Assembly: GCA_905235955.1 (NCBI GenBank)
Contig: CAJONN010000039.1
Span: forward strand, 1-12,499
DNA: 12,499 nucleotides
Source: an uncultured Marinilabiliaceae bacterium
Lineage (GTDB): Bacteria > Bacteroidota > Bacteroidia > Bacteroidales > Marinilabiliaceae
Direction of reading: 5' to 3'
Below the pieces are notes generated by a model. That model searched no databases. It was not told where the DNA came from and saw nothing but the letters and a program-made list of their open reading frames with translations. The position numbers and the translations under genes are program-made. Positions 1 to 7,739 of the stretch are shown here, in pieces (positions within the stretch are counted from its first letter, which is position 1; each line of letters starts with the position of its first letter).

Positions 1-23
1 AATCGTTTCGGGCGCTTCGCTAC

Positions 24-158
24 GATAATTTTCTTTACGCTCCGTGCCAAAGGCGACAACCGCGAGGTGAAAATCGAGTTTCGTGCTTATTGTTGGAAGA
101 CATTTTTTTTTGGTTGTATTCCTTTCGCCACTTCGGGGCTACTTTACTTGCGAAACTT
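24..158 (+). repeat. Dispersed repeat copy A (left end of the window)
   Basis: Two blocks, GATAATTTT (24-32) and TACTTGCGAAACTT (145-158), lie 121 bp apart. The same two blocks occur on the opposite strand near the right end of the window, 120 bp apart. The sequence between them is poorly conserved. This suggests degenerate copies of one intergenic repeat family. The copy may continue leftward beyond base 1. Confidence 0.45.
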
Positions 159-257
159 AAGTTATTTTACGAAATATACAAACAAAAGTAAAGGCACAAA
201 TGCTTAAAAAAAAAGAATATGCAATCTTATTTTTTTTATTTTTTTAATATTTTTTCA

Positions 258-265
258 TACCTTTG
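258..265 (+). promoter_or_regulatory. Probable -7 element of the ppk1 operon promoter
   Basis: TACCTTTG matches the Bacteroidota sigma-ABfr -7 consensus TAnnTTTG exactly. The -33 region (about 233-240) is only T-rich, with no clear TTTG. A start near 272 would leave a leader of about 20 nt before the ATG at 292. The 50 bases upstream are a nearly pure A/T low-complexity tract. Confidence 0.5.
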
Positions 266-291
266 AAAATACGCTCAGCACAAAAGTCAGA

Positions 292-2364
292 ATGTCATTC
301 AGATACAAATATTTCAACCGCGACATAAGTTGGCTCTCGTTCAATTATCGTGTACTTGAAGAGGCCAAAGATACATCGTTGCCACTCTTTGAGCAGATGA
401 CTTTCTTGTCGATATACTCATCGAACCTTGATGAATTTTATAGGGTCAGAGTGTCGGCCTATCGCAACGCAGCTGAGCACAACACACCGATAGAAGAGGT
501 AAGCAATCCGGGCAGCATCTTGTCACACATCAACCAAATAGTTTCAGCACAAATAACTGAAATGTCTGACATTTTGTGCAACCAAATAACCACAGAGCTA
601 CTACGCCACAACGTTACACTCTACACAGGGCAGATGCCCACAAGCCCTGAGCATCTGATGTATATTCACGACTTCTTTATGAACGAAGTGATACCCTATT
701 TGCAGCCCGTATTGCTCACCAGTGGCACTCGCACCTTCTTGCGCGACAACCGCCCATATTTAGCTCTCAAACTATGGCACAAGCATAAGAAAGATGCCAC
801 ACATGCGCCACGCCATGCCTACGCTTTGGTAAAGTTGCCACTCAAAGACCCACCATTCTTCAACGATATGCCACGCTTTGTGCAGCTACCGCAAACGGGT
901 CAAATGCACCACATTATGTTTCTCGACGACGTTATTCGCCTCAACCTCTACGAGCTTTTCCCGGGCTACGACATTGAGGGTATGTGGAGCATAAAAGTGG
1001 CTCGCGATGCCGACATTGGTGTCGACGAGGTAGGCGAAGAGGATATTGTGGATACAATAAAGCAAAACTTAGTAAAGCGTACTACGGGCATTGCTGCAAG
1101 TTTTTATCATGACAAAGATATCGACCCTGATTTGCTCCGATACCTCAAAAAAACCTTCGGCTTCAAAAATACTGAGATGGTAGAGAGTGGGCGCTATCTC
1201 AACCTGCATCATCTCACGCAGTTTCCCAAAGACCTCATTCCTACCGAAGTGCTCAAGCCTTGGCAGCCCATACATTTGCGCAAGCTCCAAATGACCTCAA
1301 TGTTTGATGCTATTGAGCGTGCCGACATTGCTTTGCACTATCCGTATCAGTCGTTCGACTACGTCATTCGCATCCTCACCGAAGCCGCTATCGACCCCGA
1401 TGTAGAGCAAATAAAGATGACACTCTATAGGGCTGCAACAAACTCAGCTATAGTCGACTCACTCATTGCCGCCTCGCACAACGGCAAGAATGTTACGGTA
1501 TTCATCGAACTCAAAGCACGCTTCGATGAGCTAAACAACATTGAACTGGCTGAGCGAATGAAAGATGCAGGAATAAAAATAATATACAGCATTCCGGGAC
1601 TAAAGGTGCATGCCAAAATGGCACTCATTGTACGCAACACCAACCATGGCAGCATGTCATACGCCTATATGAGCACAGGCAACTTCAACGAACGCACAGC
1701 CCGACAATATACTGACCACGGAATCTTTACATCAGACAAAGATATTTGCTCTGACTTGCAACAGACTTTTCTCTTCCTCGAAAATCAAAACCAAAAGCCC
1801 AAACTGAGCAAACTACTCGTTACACAAATAAACCTCAAAGAGAAAATAATAGAGCTTATCGACCAGCAAATAAGCAAAGCACAGAACGGCAGCAAAGGCT
1901 ATATAATGCTCAAAATGAACGGCTTGCAACATCGCGAGCTTATCAACAAACTATACGAAGCAAGCTTAGCTGGCGTAAAAATAGACCTCATCATACGTGG
2001 CATTTGCTGCCTTGTGCCAAACCAACATTATAGCCAAAACATCAGCATCACACGCATTGTCGACCGCTTTTTGGAGCACGACCGCACGTGGATATTTGGC
2101 ATTGATGGAGCTGACGGCATCTACCTCACTTCGTCAGACTGGCTCAACCGCAACATCAAACGACGCATCGAAATGGCGTTCCCCGTAACTGATAGCAGCA
2201 TACGCAAAGACATACTTGACATTGCTCACCTCCAACTTGCCGACAACACAAAGGCCAGACGCCTCGACGAGCACCTAAACCTACTATTGCCACCTCAAGA
2301 TGGCAAGGCAAAGGTGAGAGCACAAGAGGCCATATACAACACATTATTACTCAGAAATCAATAA
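292..2364 (+). CDS. ppk1: Polyphosphate kinase 1
   Basis: This enzyme reversibly transfers the gamma-phosphate of ATP to a growing inorganic polyphosphate chain through a phosphohistidine intermediate. At 690 residues it has the usual PPK1 length (about 690). The N-terminal domain carries SNLDEFYRVRV, with Asn45 matching the ATP-contacting Asn45 of the E. coli enzyme. The two phospholipase-D-like catalytic domains follow. The motif GLKVHAK places the phosphorylated histidine at His440 (E. coli His435), and RFLEHDR gives the second conserved histidine, His596 (E. coli His592). The metal/phosphate-binding arginines are Arg380 (LYR) and Arg410 (KARFDE). GNFNERTARQYTDHG begins at about residue 463. 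All key residues are present, so the enzyme should be active. The ATG at 292 lies about 27 bp downstream of a TAnnTTTG element. It is the first gene of a likely three-gene operon, 14 bp before the peptidase gene. Confidence 0.97.
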   Translation: MSFRYKYFNRDISWLSFNYRVLEEAKDTSLPLFEQMTFLSIYSSNLDEFYRVRVSAYRNAAEHNTPIEEVSNPGSILSHINQIVSAQITEMSDILCNQITTELLRHNVTLYTGQMPTSPEHLMYIHDFFMNEVIPYLQPVLLTSGTRTFLRDNRPYLALKLWHKHKKDATHAPRHAYALVKLPLKDPPFFNDMPRFVQLPQTGQMHHIMFLDDVIRLNLYELFPGYDIEGMWSIKVARDADIGVDEVGEEDIVDTIKQNLVKRTTGIAASFYHDKDIDPDLLRYLKKTFGFKNTEMVESGRYLNLHHLTQFPKDLIPTEVLKPWQPIHLRKLQMTSMFDAIERADIALHYPYQSFDYVIRILTEAAIDPDVEQIKMTLYRAATNSAIVDSLIAASHNGKNVTVFIELKARFDELNNIELAERMKDAGIKIIYSIPGLKVHAKMALIVRNTNHGSMSYAYMSTGNFNERTARQYTDHGIFTSDKDICSDLQQTFLFLENQNQKPKLSKLLVTQINLKEKIIELIDQQISKAQNGSKGYIMLKMNGLQHRELINKLYEASLAGVKIDLIIRGICCLVPNQHYSQNISITRIVDRFLEHDRTWIFGIDGADGIYLTSSDWLNRNIKRRIEMAFPVTDSSIRKDILDIAHLQLADNTKARRLDEHLNLLLPPQDGKAKVRAQEAIYNTLLLRNQ

Positions 2365-2378
2365 AAAACCTAATCAAT

Positions 2379-3152
2379 ATGAAACACTCTATTTGCCACT
2401 ACGGAATAATTCAGGTGCGCACCGAGCCTAGCGAAAAATCTGAGCTGTGCACACAGATACTCTTTGGCGAAACATATCAGGTAATAAGCCAGCAAGGACG
2501 CTGGCTCAACATACGCGTAGACCACGACAACTATGAAGGCTGGATTGACGCAAAACTCGACTGGAACGACAACGAACAAGAGGTTGACAAATGGGCAAGT
2601 GCAAAAAAATGGATAGTTCCGTGGCCATCAGTAAAAGTAGTATGCAAAGGCGAGCCACACTCTACACTACTATCGGCTGGTAGCGAGATATGGATAAATG
2701 GCAACGAATTAGCATCGTTTACCATTGGCAAATGCGAATATCACCTCGACTGTGACTATCTGCTCCACGGCACACCCAACATAGAATCAGTAGCCTTGTC
2801 GCTCTTTGGTACGCCATATTTATGGGGTGGCAGAAGCTTCTATGGCATTGATTGCTCGGGCTTTACGCAAATAGTTTTCAAGATTATTGGCAAAAAAATA
2901 CCTCGCGATGCCTCACAGCAAATACAGCTCGGACGAGAGCTTGCTCCTGACGAAACACCGCAACTTGGCGACCTTGCCTTCTTCAACAGTCCAAACGGCA
3001 ACATCACACACGTAGGACTTTGCTTAGGCGACCGCCGCATCATTCACGCATCGGGCAATGTGCACATCGATTGGCTCGACACCAAAGGCATCTATTCTGA
3101 CCATCACAATGCCTACACACACATGCTCACTACCATAAAACGCATACTCTGA
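2379..3152 (+). CDS. SH3b-NlpC/P60 cysteine peptidase
   Basis: This is a predicted cell-wall peptide hydrolase of 257 residues. Residues 1 to about 62 resemble a bacterial SH3 domain (IQVRTEPSEKSE, then GRWLNIRVD and EGWID). A second, shorter beta-rich SH3b-like stretch covers roughly 75-125. The C-terminal NlpC/P60 domain begins near 132. Its catalytic Cys159 is in GIDCSGF, His211 in ITHVGL, and the third polar residue is His223 in IIHASG. SH3b plus NlpC/P60 is the layout of YkfC-like gamma-D-glutamyl-L-diamino acid endopeptidases, which cut murein peptides, so that activity is inferred. No signal peptide or lipobox is seen at the N-terminus, which suggests a cytoplasmic, peptide-recycling role rather than action on intact wall. 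The start lies 14 bp after ppk1 and the stop 5 bp before nth, consistent with one transcript. Confidence 0.9.
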   Translation: MKHSICHYGIIQVRTEPSEKSELCTQILFGETYQVISQQGRWLNIRVDHDNYEGWIDAKLDWNDNEQEVDKWASAKKWIVPWPSVKVVCKGEPHSTLLSAGSEIWINGNELASFTIGKCEYHLDCDYLLHGTPNIESVALSLFGTPYLWGGRSFYGIDCSGFTQIVFKIIGKKIPRDASQQIQLGRELAPDETPQLGDLAFFNSPNGNITHVGLCLGDRRIIHASGNVHIDWLDTKGIYSDHHNAYTHMLTTIKRIL

Positions 3153-3157
3153 AAGCA

Positions 3158-3790
3158 ATGACTCGTCAGCAACTATTTCAGCGCGTAACGGAATATTTTT
3201 CAGAAACAATGCCACAAGCAAGCACCGAGCTCAACTACACCTCACCATTTAGCTTGCTTGTGGCAGTTATTTTGTCGGCACAATGCACCGACAAGCGAGT
3301 CAACACCATAACGCCAGCCCTGATGCAAGCCTTTCCCAATGCACAGAGCATGGCCAATGCCGATATTTCTGAAATATTTGAACTTATCAAAACGTGTAGC
3401 TACCCAAACAGCAAAGCCCAACACTTGCAACAGATGGCCGCAATGCTCTGCACCAACTATGGCGGTGATGTACCAACAACATTCGACGAACTGATAAAAC
3501 TGCCCGGCGTGGGGCGCAAAACAGCCAACGTAATGATAAGTGTAGCTTTTGGACAACAAGCCATAGCCGTTGATACACACGTATTTAGAGTGTCGGCACG
3601 CATAGGTCTGACGGTTGATGCCAAAACACCATTTGAAGCCGAACAACAACTAACTCAAGGTTTTAGCAAACAAAATTGGTCAAGAGCGCATCATTGGCTC
3701 ATACTACATGGCAGATATGTGTGCAAAGCCCTCAAGCCTCAATGCAACAAATGTGGCTTAGCCGATGTGTGCAAAGATGCACAACACTGA
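3158..3790 (+). CDS. nth: Endonuclease III (DNA glycosylase/AP lyase)
   Basis: This is a base-excision-repair enzyme that removes oxidised pyrimidines and cleaves the resulting abasic site by beta-elimination. Its 210 residues match the E. coli protein (211). The helix-hairpin-helix motif LPGVGRKTAN supplies the catalytic lysine, Lys121, and AVDTHVFRV supplies the catalytic Asp139 (E. coli Lys120 and Asp138). A C-terminal [4Fe-4S] site has the exact C-x6-C-x2-C-x5-C spacing, with Cys189, Cys196, Cys199 and Cys205. The ATG sits 5 bp after the stop of the peptidase gene, so it is probably the last gene of the ppk1 operon. No hairpin terminator follows: the stop is 11 bp from the stop of the convergent large gene, so the two transcripts may overlap. 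Confidence 0.97.
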   Translation: MTRQQLFQRVTEYFSETMPQASTELNYTSPFSLLVAVILSAQCTDKRVNTITPALMQAFPNAQSMANADISEIFELIKTCSYPNSKAQHLQQMAAMLCTNYGGDVPTTFDELIKLPGVGRKTANVMISVAFGQQAIAVDTHVFRVSARIGLTVDAKTPFEAEQQLTQGFSKQNWSRAHHWLILHGRYVCKALKPQCNKCGLADVCKDAQH

Positions 3791-3801
3791 TGTGCTCTTG
3801 C

Positions 3802-6800
3802 TCAAATCTCCTTAATGCCCCACTTATGTAGCGTGTTGACCATGTTCTGTGTAGCCGCACAGTTCGGATTGCCAACCACTGTTTTGCGCAAGTTCAGAAT
3901 GCCAGAGAATGTGGTTGTTTTATCTTTTTGAGGTATTATTTCGTATGCAAGCACTTCGCCAATAAGGCTTTCGTTGCAAGGGGTAACGCCACCATCAGAG
4001 AGTCGGCCCTCAACAAATTTGCTCACATCGTCAAGACGCATCACTACTTTCGACTGACGTTTATTTTCTTTCGATATGGTCAGGATAGCGTCTTCTTCGT
4101 TGGCTATCGATGCAAAAATGAGTTTCGAGTCAGTATTGCGAGCGTATGTATGTGCGCCATATTCAAGCAGTTCGCGCACCGACACTTTGGCTATATGTCC
4201 GTTTTCGTAGCCAAGCATCAGCCAACCATTCTCTTCGTCGTCTTTCACCACCAATGTCAGCAACGATGTAGTGTCGTCATAGTCATACTCATTGAGTTTC
4301 TGGAAGTTGCCACCACTAATAAACTTGAAGAAGCCAATAGGCTCTACGTAGTTTTCTGGGTCGATGTATTCAGCAGGAACATTGTGCCTTATTTTGCTGG
4401 TGAGCACCTCATCATCTTTGAGTGTAACAAAGGGTTGCGCTTGTTCAGCATGTGTAGGCTCAGGTTGTGGAGTGACTGGTTCAATAGCAAGGTTAGCTAC
4501 AATGTCATCAATCTTGTCGATAGCCGTTGTTTGAATTTCATCGGCAGCAGTAAGGTTGCGTGCTTTGAGCTGATACTCAGCAAATTCCTCTTGTGTAAGT
4601 CCGCGTTTTGTTCCACCTTTGCGCACATACCAAAGTCCATCGAACGGCAAGCCGTCTTTGTATGGTTTCACCTTCACTATGAGCACATCTTTTTCAGGGT
4701 TTTCTTTATCAAAATCAACATCTTGCAAATATATTGTGGCAATGTTGTTACCCCATTTGATTGCTACAGCATCAATGACAGAACGTATGTATTTATCTTT
4801 GTCGTTGAAGTAGGCTGGCGAGTTGAGATCATCCTCTACACCTACACCATAGCCCATGTCGTTTACGCCAATGTAGAGCGTGCCACCACGTGTGTTGAGG
4901 AATGAGTTGATAACTTTGAGTATCTCCTCCATCTGCTTTTCTGTATTTGGCATAAGACTCTGATCACCAGCATAATATACAATACTTGTTTTATACTCTA
5001 TTTGTTCTGTCTCAATGCCTTCGCCATAGAGTTTTAGTCCGGTTTCGAAGCCTTTGAGATTGAGTTTTTGCTTTATTTTGTTATGAATATCGGTAGCCGT
5101 ACTTTGCATATTGCTGGCTTGCGTAATGTTGTAAGCCAACACGAGCGATGCCAACTCTTTGAGCTCTGGGTTGTTGTTGGCAAGTGTAAAAAGTTCTTCA
5201 TTGTGGTCGGGCTTGTTGAGGAAGCTGACGGCTTGCAATTGCATAAATCTCTCGCGCAACACAATATTGTTGCTAAATAGCTCAGAATTAACATTTTCAA
5301 GTTGCTTAAGCTTCTCTTCATCAACCTTCGAATTTCGGGCAAAATAGTGCAACATGGCTATTATATCCATTCTACCCTTGTAGTATGTAGCTTGTGCCTC
5401 CCAGCCAATGAGCATGCATATAATGCGCGCAAAACCCAAGTAGTTGAACGAGCGCATATAGTCATCTTCGAGTAGCGACATGCGGTCTATCATCAGTATG
5501 AGTTCTTTCACATACGACTCATCTAAAATGCGGTCGCTCTCCATTATTTGCTCCTCTTCGTGCTGCGTGATGCGCTCTGAAATGCGGTCGACTGCACAAT
5601 AGTTGAGCAACTCTTTGAAGGCATCGTTGACGTTGAATTCGTCGTATGATATTACTTCGTTTATTTCGCACAAAATATGGAACGAGCCCGGTCCATGTCC
5701 TATGAGCCTACAACTTACGATGCTGTTGCGCCCAAGGCCCGGAAATTTGCCTGCATTGTTGATGCTCACACTCACGCCCTCACGCGAAATGGCAGGTACG
5801 TTGTTGTAGTTTGGCATTCCACCGAGCGAACATATTATCTCCTCGTCGTAGTTGTATGCTATAACATCAAACACCTTATCTTTCACCTCTTTAGCCATTG
5901 AGAAACGGAAGAATCCTTCATCATCGACTTCAGTAATGTGAGCTTCAAACACCAACCTACTACCATCGGGTGCAAAAAACTGCCTTAGCGACGACTGCAC
6001 AGAGTATGGCACAATTTCGTTTATTATTATCTCGCCCTCACCGCCTATCTCGTCTTCAATGTGGCAATAGTATTTGTTGCGATTGTCTTCGTCTTGCGAC
6101 ATAAATGTAATGCGCACCGAGTCGCCAACCTGATGTTGACGTTTATTTCGGTTAGACTTTGGTGTGCGCAGAGGTTTTATGTTGAAGAATTCTGACTCTA
6201 TTTCAGCCCAAGCATCTTGATATGGCGTGAGGTTGTAAGGCGTAGCATCAGCAAGGTTGACATTGGTTTTGCATGTAAGATAGACCTGCAAATTTTTCCA
6301 TAACCCCATATTTTCAGGAAATACAGGAAAAAGTTCTCCTGCCTCGCCAGCCGATGCTTGCAACTGTATACCATTTGAGCTAACTATCAGTCGACCACGT
6401 CCTTGAGTGAATGAGTTCACCGTATTGATGCTGCCATAGAGTTGGTTAGCAATGAAGTGAGGTATGAGTTTTAGGTCTTCGATGTTGTATTTTATAAATT
6501 TAAATTCAGAATGAAACAAGCAAATAAATGCCGCTTCGATGAGTTTCTGAGGCTTGAGCGGATAACAATACGATGATATGATGCAAAGCCTTGTGGCATT
6601 AAGTTGCTTATCAACTGCCGAAGCCGTGTCGGTTGTATTTTTGAGTAGTTGCAACTGCAGTGCAAGTGCCAACATATAGTTGTCGATGAGCTGCTTGTTG
6701 TCTTTCGTTTTGTCAATGCGCCCATCGCACTCTCTGATGTAGAGTTCGAGCAACTTGATAAGTGCACTCTTGAAAGGTTCTTTGCTCCAAATGCTAATGT

Positions 6801-7545
6801 CGCGTTGCTTGATAATGCTAAGCATCTCGCCAATGCGTTTATTCATCAGGTCTGGGCGGCGCAAAAATAGGCTCGACAAGATGTTGAAGTTGCGGTTTGG
6901 GTGATATACAAAGCCCGACACTCTGAGTTTCTGAAACAAGTTGTCGATGAAGACTGTTGGCGTTTTCTGTGGGTCGCCGCCATTGATTTCGTTGGCAATA
7001 AGATTTGCAGCTTTAATGTAGAAGCCCAATTGCTCAATGATGAGTGTGAGGCGTTCTTGATAAAAATCGCGTTCGTTGTTGTTGCAAATGTTTAGTAACT
7101 CTGATAGTTCGAGCAATTCAAAGCAGTCATGACGAACAATATTAAGATCTATTTTTTTGTCGAGTAAGTTTTGTATCCACCTATGGCATTGTGCTTCAAA
7201 TGGTCTGTCTTTTTCTTCGGTAAGCAGTAGTTTGCAAAAGTCTTTGATATTCCATGTATGTTCTTTTTCTGATAGTAGTTTGGTAAGTTTTTCTTCGTTC
7301 AGATTATTGCTGTTGCCTTGTTCAAATTCTGTAATATCAACCAGTTCTATCTTCGGATGTTTTTCTACTACAGCCAAAATTCGGCATTTTACTTTTTGTC
7401 CGATAAAAAGAATAAGATTGGTAGTGCCTTGCAAATACGATGTTATCTCGTGTTGTTCATCAATAAGCTCACAATATGTTCCAAATGGCTTTTTGACTTT
7501 AAACTCTACAATTTGCCCAACGGTGTAGGCTTCTCTTGGTTCCAT
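3802..7545 (-). CDS. Large S1/OB-fold and AlbA_2 (Schlafen-like) protein, function unknown
   Basis: This 1247-residue protein has no name I recognise. Residues 1-75 look like an S1/OB-type beta-barrel (YTVGQIVEFKVKKPFGTYCE, then GQKVKCRILAVV). Residues about 80-380 are mainly helical. Two more OB-like beta segments are suggested at about 471-555 (VGDSVRITF, FEAHITEVDDEGFFRFSMA) and 580-650, followed by a helical stretch to about 830. An AlbA_2 domain (the old 'divergent AAA-4') spans about 845-990. It has ETEQIEYKTS (Glu845, Glu850, Lys852), INSFLNTRGGTLYIGVND (ending at Asp896) and YVRKGGTKR (Arg975). No Walker A motif is present. A proline-rich linker leads to a beta-rich C-terminal domain (about 1065-1247) that faintly recalls gyrase-type beta-pinwheel repeats. 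In some Schlafens the equivalent Glu/Glu/Asp set cuts tRNA, so an RNA-related role is inferred, not shown. The gene is probably monocistronic, with a roughly 130-nt leader. Confidence 0.88.
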   Translation of the reverse strand: MEPREAYTVGQIVEFKVKKPFGTYCELIDEQHEITSYLQGTTNLILFIGQKVKCRILAVVEKHPKIELVDITEFEQGNSNNLNEEKLTKLLSEKEHTWNIKDFCKLLLTEEKDRPFEAQCHRWIQNLLDKKIDLNIVRHDCFELLELSELLNICNNNERDFYQERLTLIIEQLGFYIKAANLIANEINGGDPQKTPTVFIDNLFQKLRVSGFVYHPNRNFNILSSLFLRRPDLMNKRIGEMLSIIKQRDISIWSKEPFKSALIKLLELYIRECDGRIDKTKDNKQLIDNYMLALALQLQLLKNTTDTASAVDKQLNATRLCIISSYCYPLKPQKLIEAAFICLFHSEFKFIKYNIEDLKLIPHFIANQLYGSINTVNSFTQGRGRLIVSSNGIQLQASAGEAGELFPVFPENMGLWKNLQVYLTCKTNVNLADATPYNLTPYQDAWAEIESEFFNIKPLRTPKSNRNKRQHQVGDSVRITFMSQDEDNRNKYYCHIEDEIGGEGEIIINEIVPYSVQSSLRQFFAPDGSRLVFEAHITEVDDEGFFRFSMAKEVKDKVFDVIAYNYDEEIICSLGGMPNYNNVPAISREGVSVSINNAGKFPGLGRNSIVSCRLIGHGPGSFHILCEINEVISYDEFNVNDAFKELLNYCAVDRISERITQHEEEQIMESDRILDESYVKELILMIDRMSLLEDDYMRSFNYLGFARIICMLIGWEAQATYYKGRMDIIAMLHYFARNSKVDEEKLKQLENVNSELFSNNIVLRERFMQLQAVSFLNKPDHNEELFTLANNNPELKELASLVLAYNITQASNMQSTATDIHNKIKQKLNLKGFETGLKLYGEGIETEQIEYKTSIVYYAGDQSLMPNTEKQMEEILKVINSFLNTRGGTLYIGVNDMGYGVGVEDDLNSPAYFNDKDKYIRSVIDAVAIKWGNNIATIYLQDVDFDKENPEKDVLIVKVKPYKDGLPFDGLWYVRKGGTKRGLTQEEFAEYQLKARNLTAADEIQTTAIDKIDDIVANLAIEPVTPQPEPTHAEQAQPFVTLKDDEVLTSKIRHNVPAEYIDPENYVEPIGFFKFISGGNFQKLNEYDYDDTTSLLTLVVKDDEENGWLMLGYENGHIAKVSVRELLEYGAHTYARNTDSKLIFASIANEEDAILTISKENKRQSKVVMRLDDVSKFVEGRLSDGGVTPCNESLIGEVLAYEIIPQKDKTTTFSGILNLRKTVVGNPNCAATQNMVNTLHKWGIKEI

Positions 7546-7608
7546 AAATATATTATTTTAAGAAATTATTAAATATCTGATTATCAAACTATCAATGTAC
7601 GTGTATGC

Positions 7609-7643
7609 TTTTAGAATCTCTAAAAAGAATGCTATATAGCATT
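7609..7643 (-). repeat. Hairpin and perfect 16-bp palindrome in the leader of the large gene
   Basis: A 7-bp inverted repeat (TTTTAGA-atc-TCTAAAA, 7609-7625) lies beside a perfect 16-bp palindrome, AATGCTATATAGCATT (7628-7643). Both are inside the predicted untranslated leader of the 3802-7545 gene. They could be RNA hairpins or a dimeric-protein operator. The sequence alone does not decide. Confidence 0.5.
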
Positions 7644-7680
7644 AGCTACAATCGGATAACATTTTTGTTACATAAACGTA

Positions 7681-7688
7681 CAAATATA
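7681..7688 (-). promoter_or_regulatory. Probable -7 element for the large AlbA_2 gene
   Basis: On the minus strand this reads TATATTTG, an exact TAnnTTTG match. No good TTTG occurs at the -33 distance. Transcription from about 7675 would give a leader of roughly 130 nt before the ATG at 7545. That leader contains the inverted repeats listed at 7609-7643. The location, between the lacI-type stop and the large gene, supports a separate transcription unit. Confidence 0.45.
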
Positions 7689-7739
7689 GTTAATTTTCAA
7701 CATTTTAAATATTTTTTTGCTAAAAACAGAAAAAACAAC

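Larger units (their letters stand above)
1..291. other. Non-coding left end upstream of ppk1
   Basis: There is no open frame resembling a protein. The segment contains repeat copy A, then an A/T low-complexity tract (about 205-256), then the ppk1 -7 element. The gene to the left lies outside the window. Confidence 0.6.

Noticed and set aside
205..256. An A-tract/T-tract hairpin terminator before ppk1
   Set aside because: The apparent pairing is only A-T with mismatches and no GC stem. It is better described as low-complexity promoter-flanking sequence.
3928..4905. A 325-residue plus-strand open frame opposite the large gene
   Set aside because: It lies entirely antisense to the AlbA_2 and C-terminal coding region, is Phe/Val/Cys/Tyr-rich, and matches no family. 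It is a shadow frame.
3802..7545. The large gene as part of an anti-phage defence island
   Set aside because: No restriction, toxin-antitoxin, CRISPR, integrase or other defence genes are nearby. All neighbours are housekeeping or metabolic genes.
7668..7688. A second LacI operator (AAACGT-like half-site) at the start of the large gene's transcript
   Set aside because: Only a half-site resemblance (TAAACGTAC) exists, without a palindrome, so regulation of the large gene by the adjacent LacI protein is not supported.
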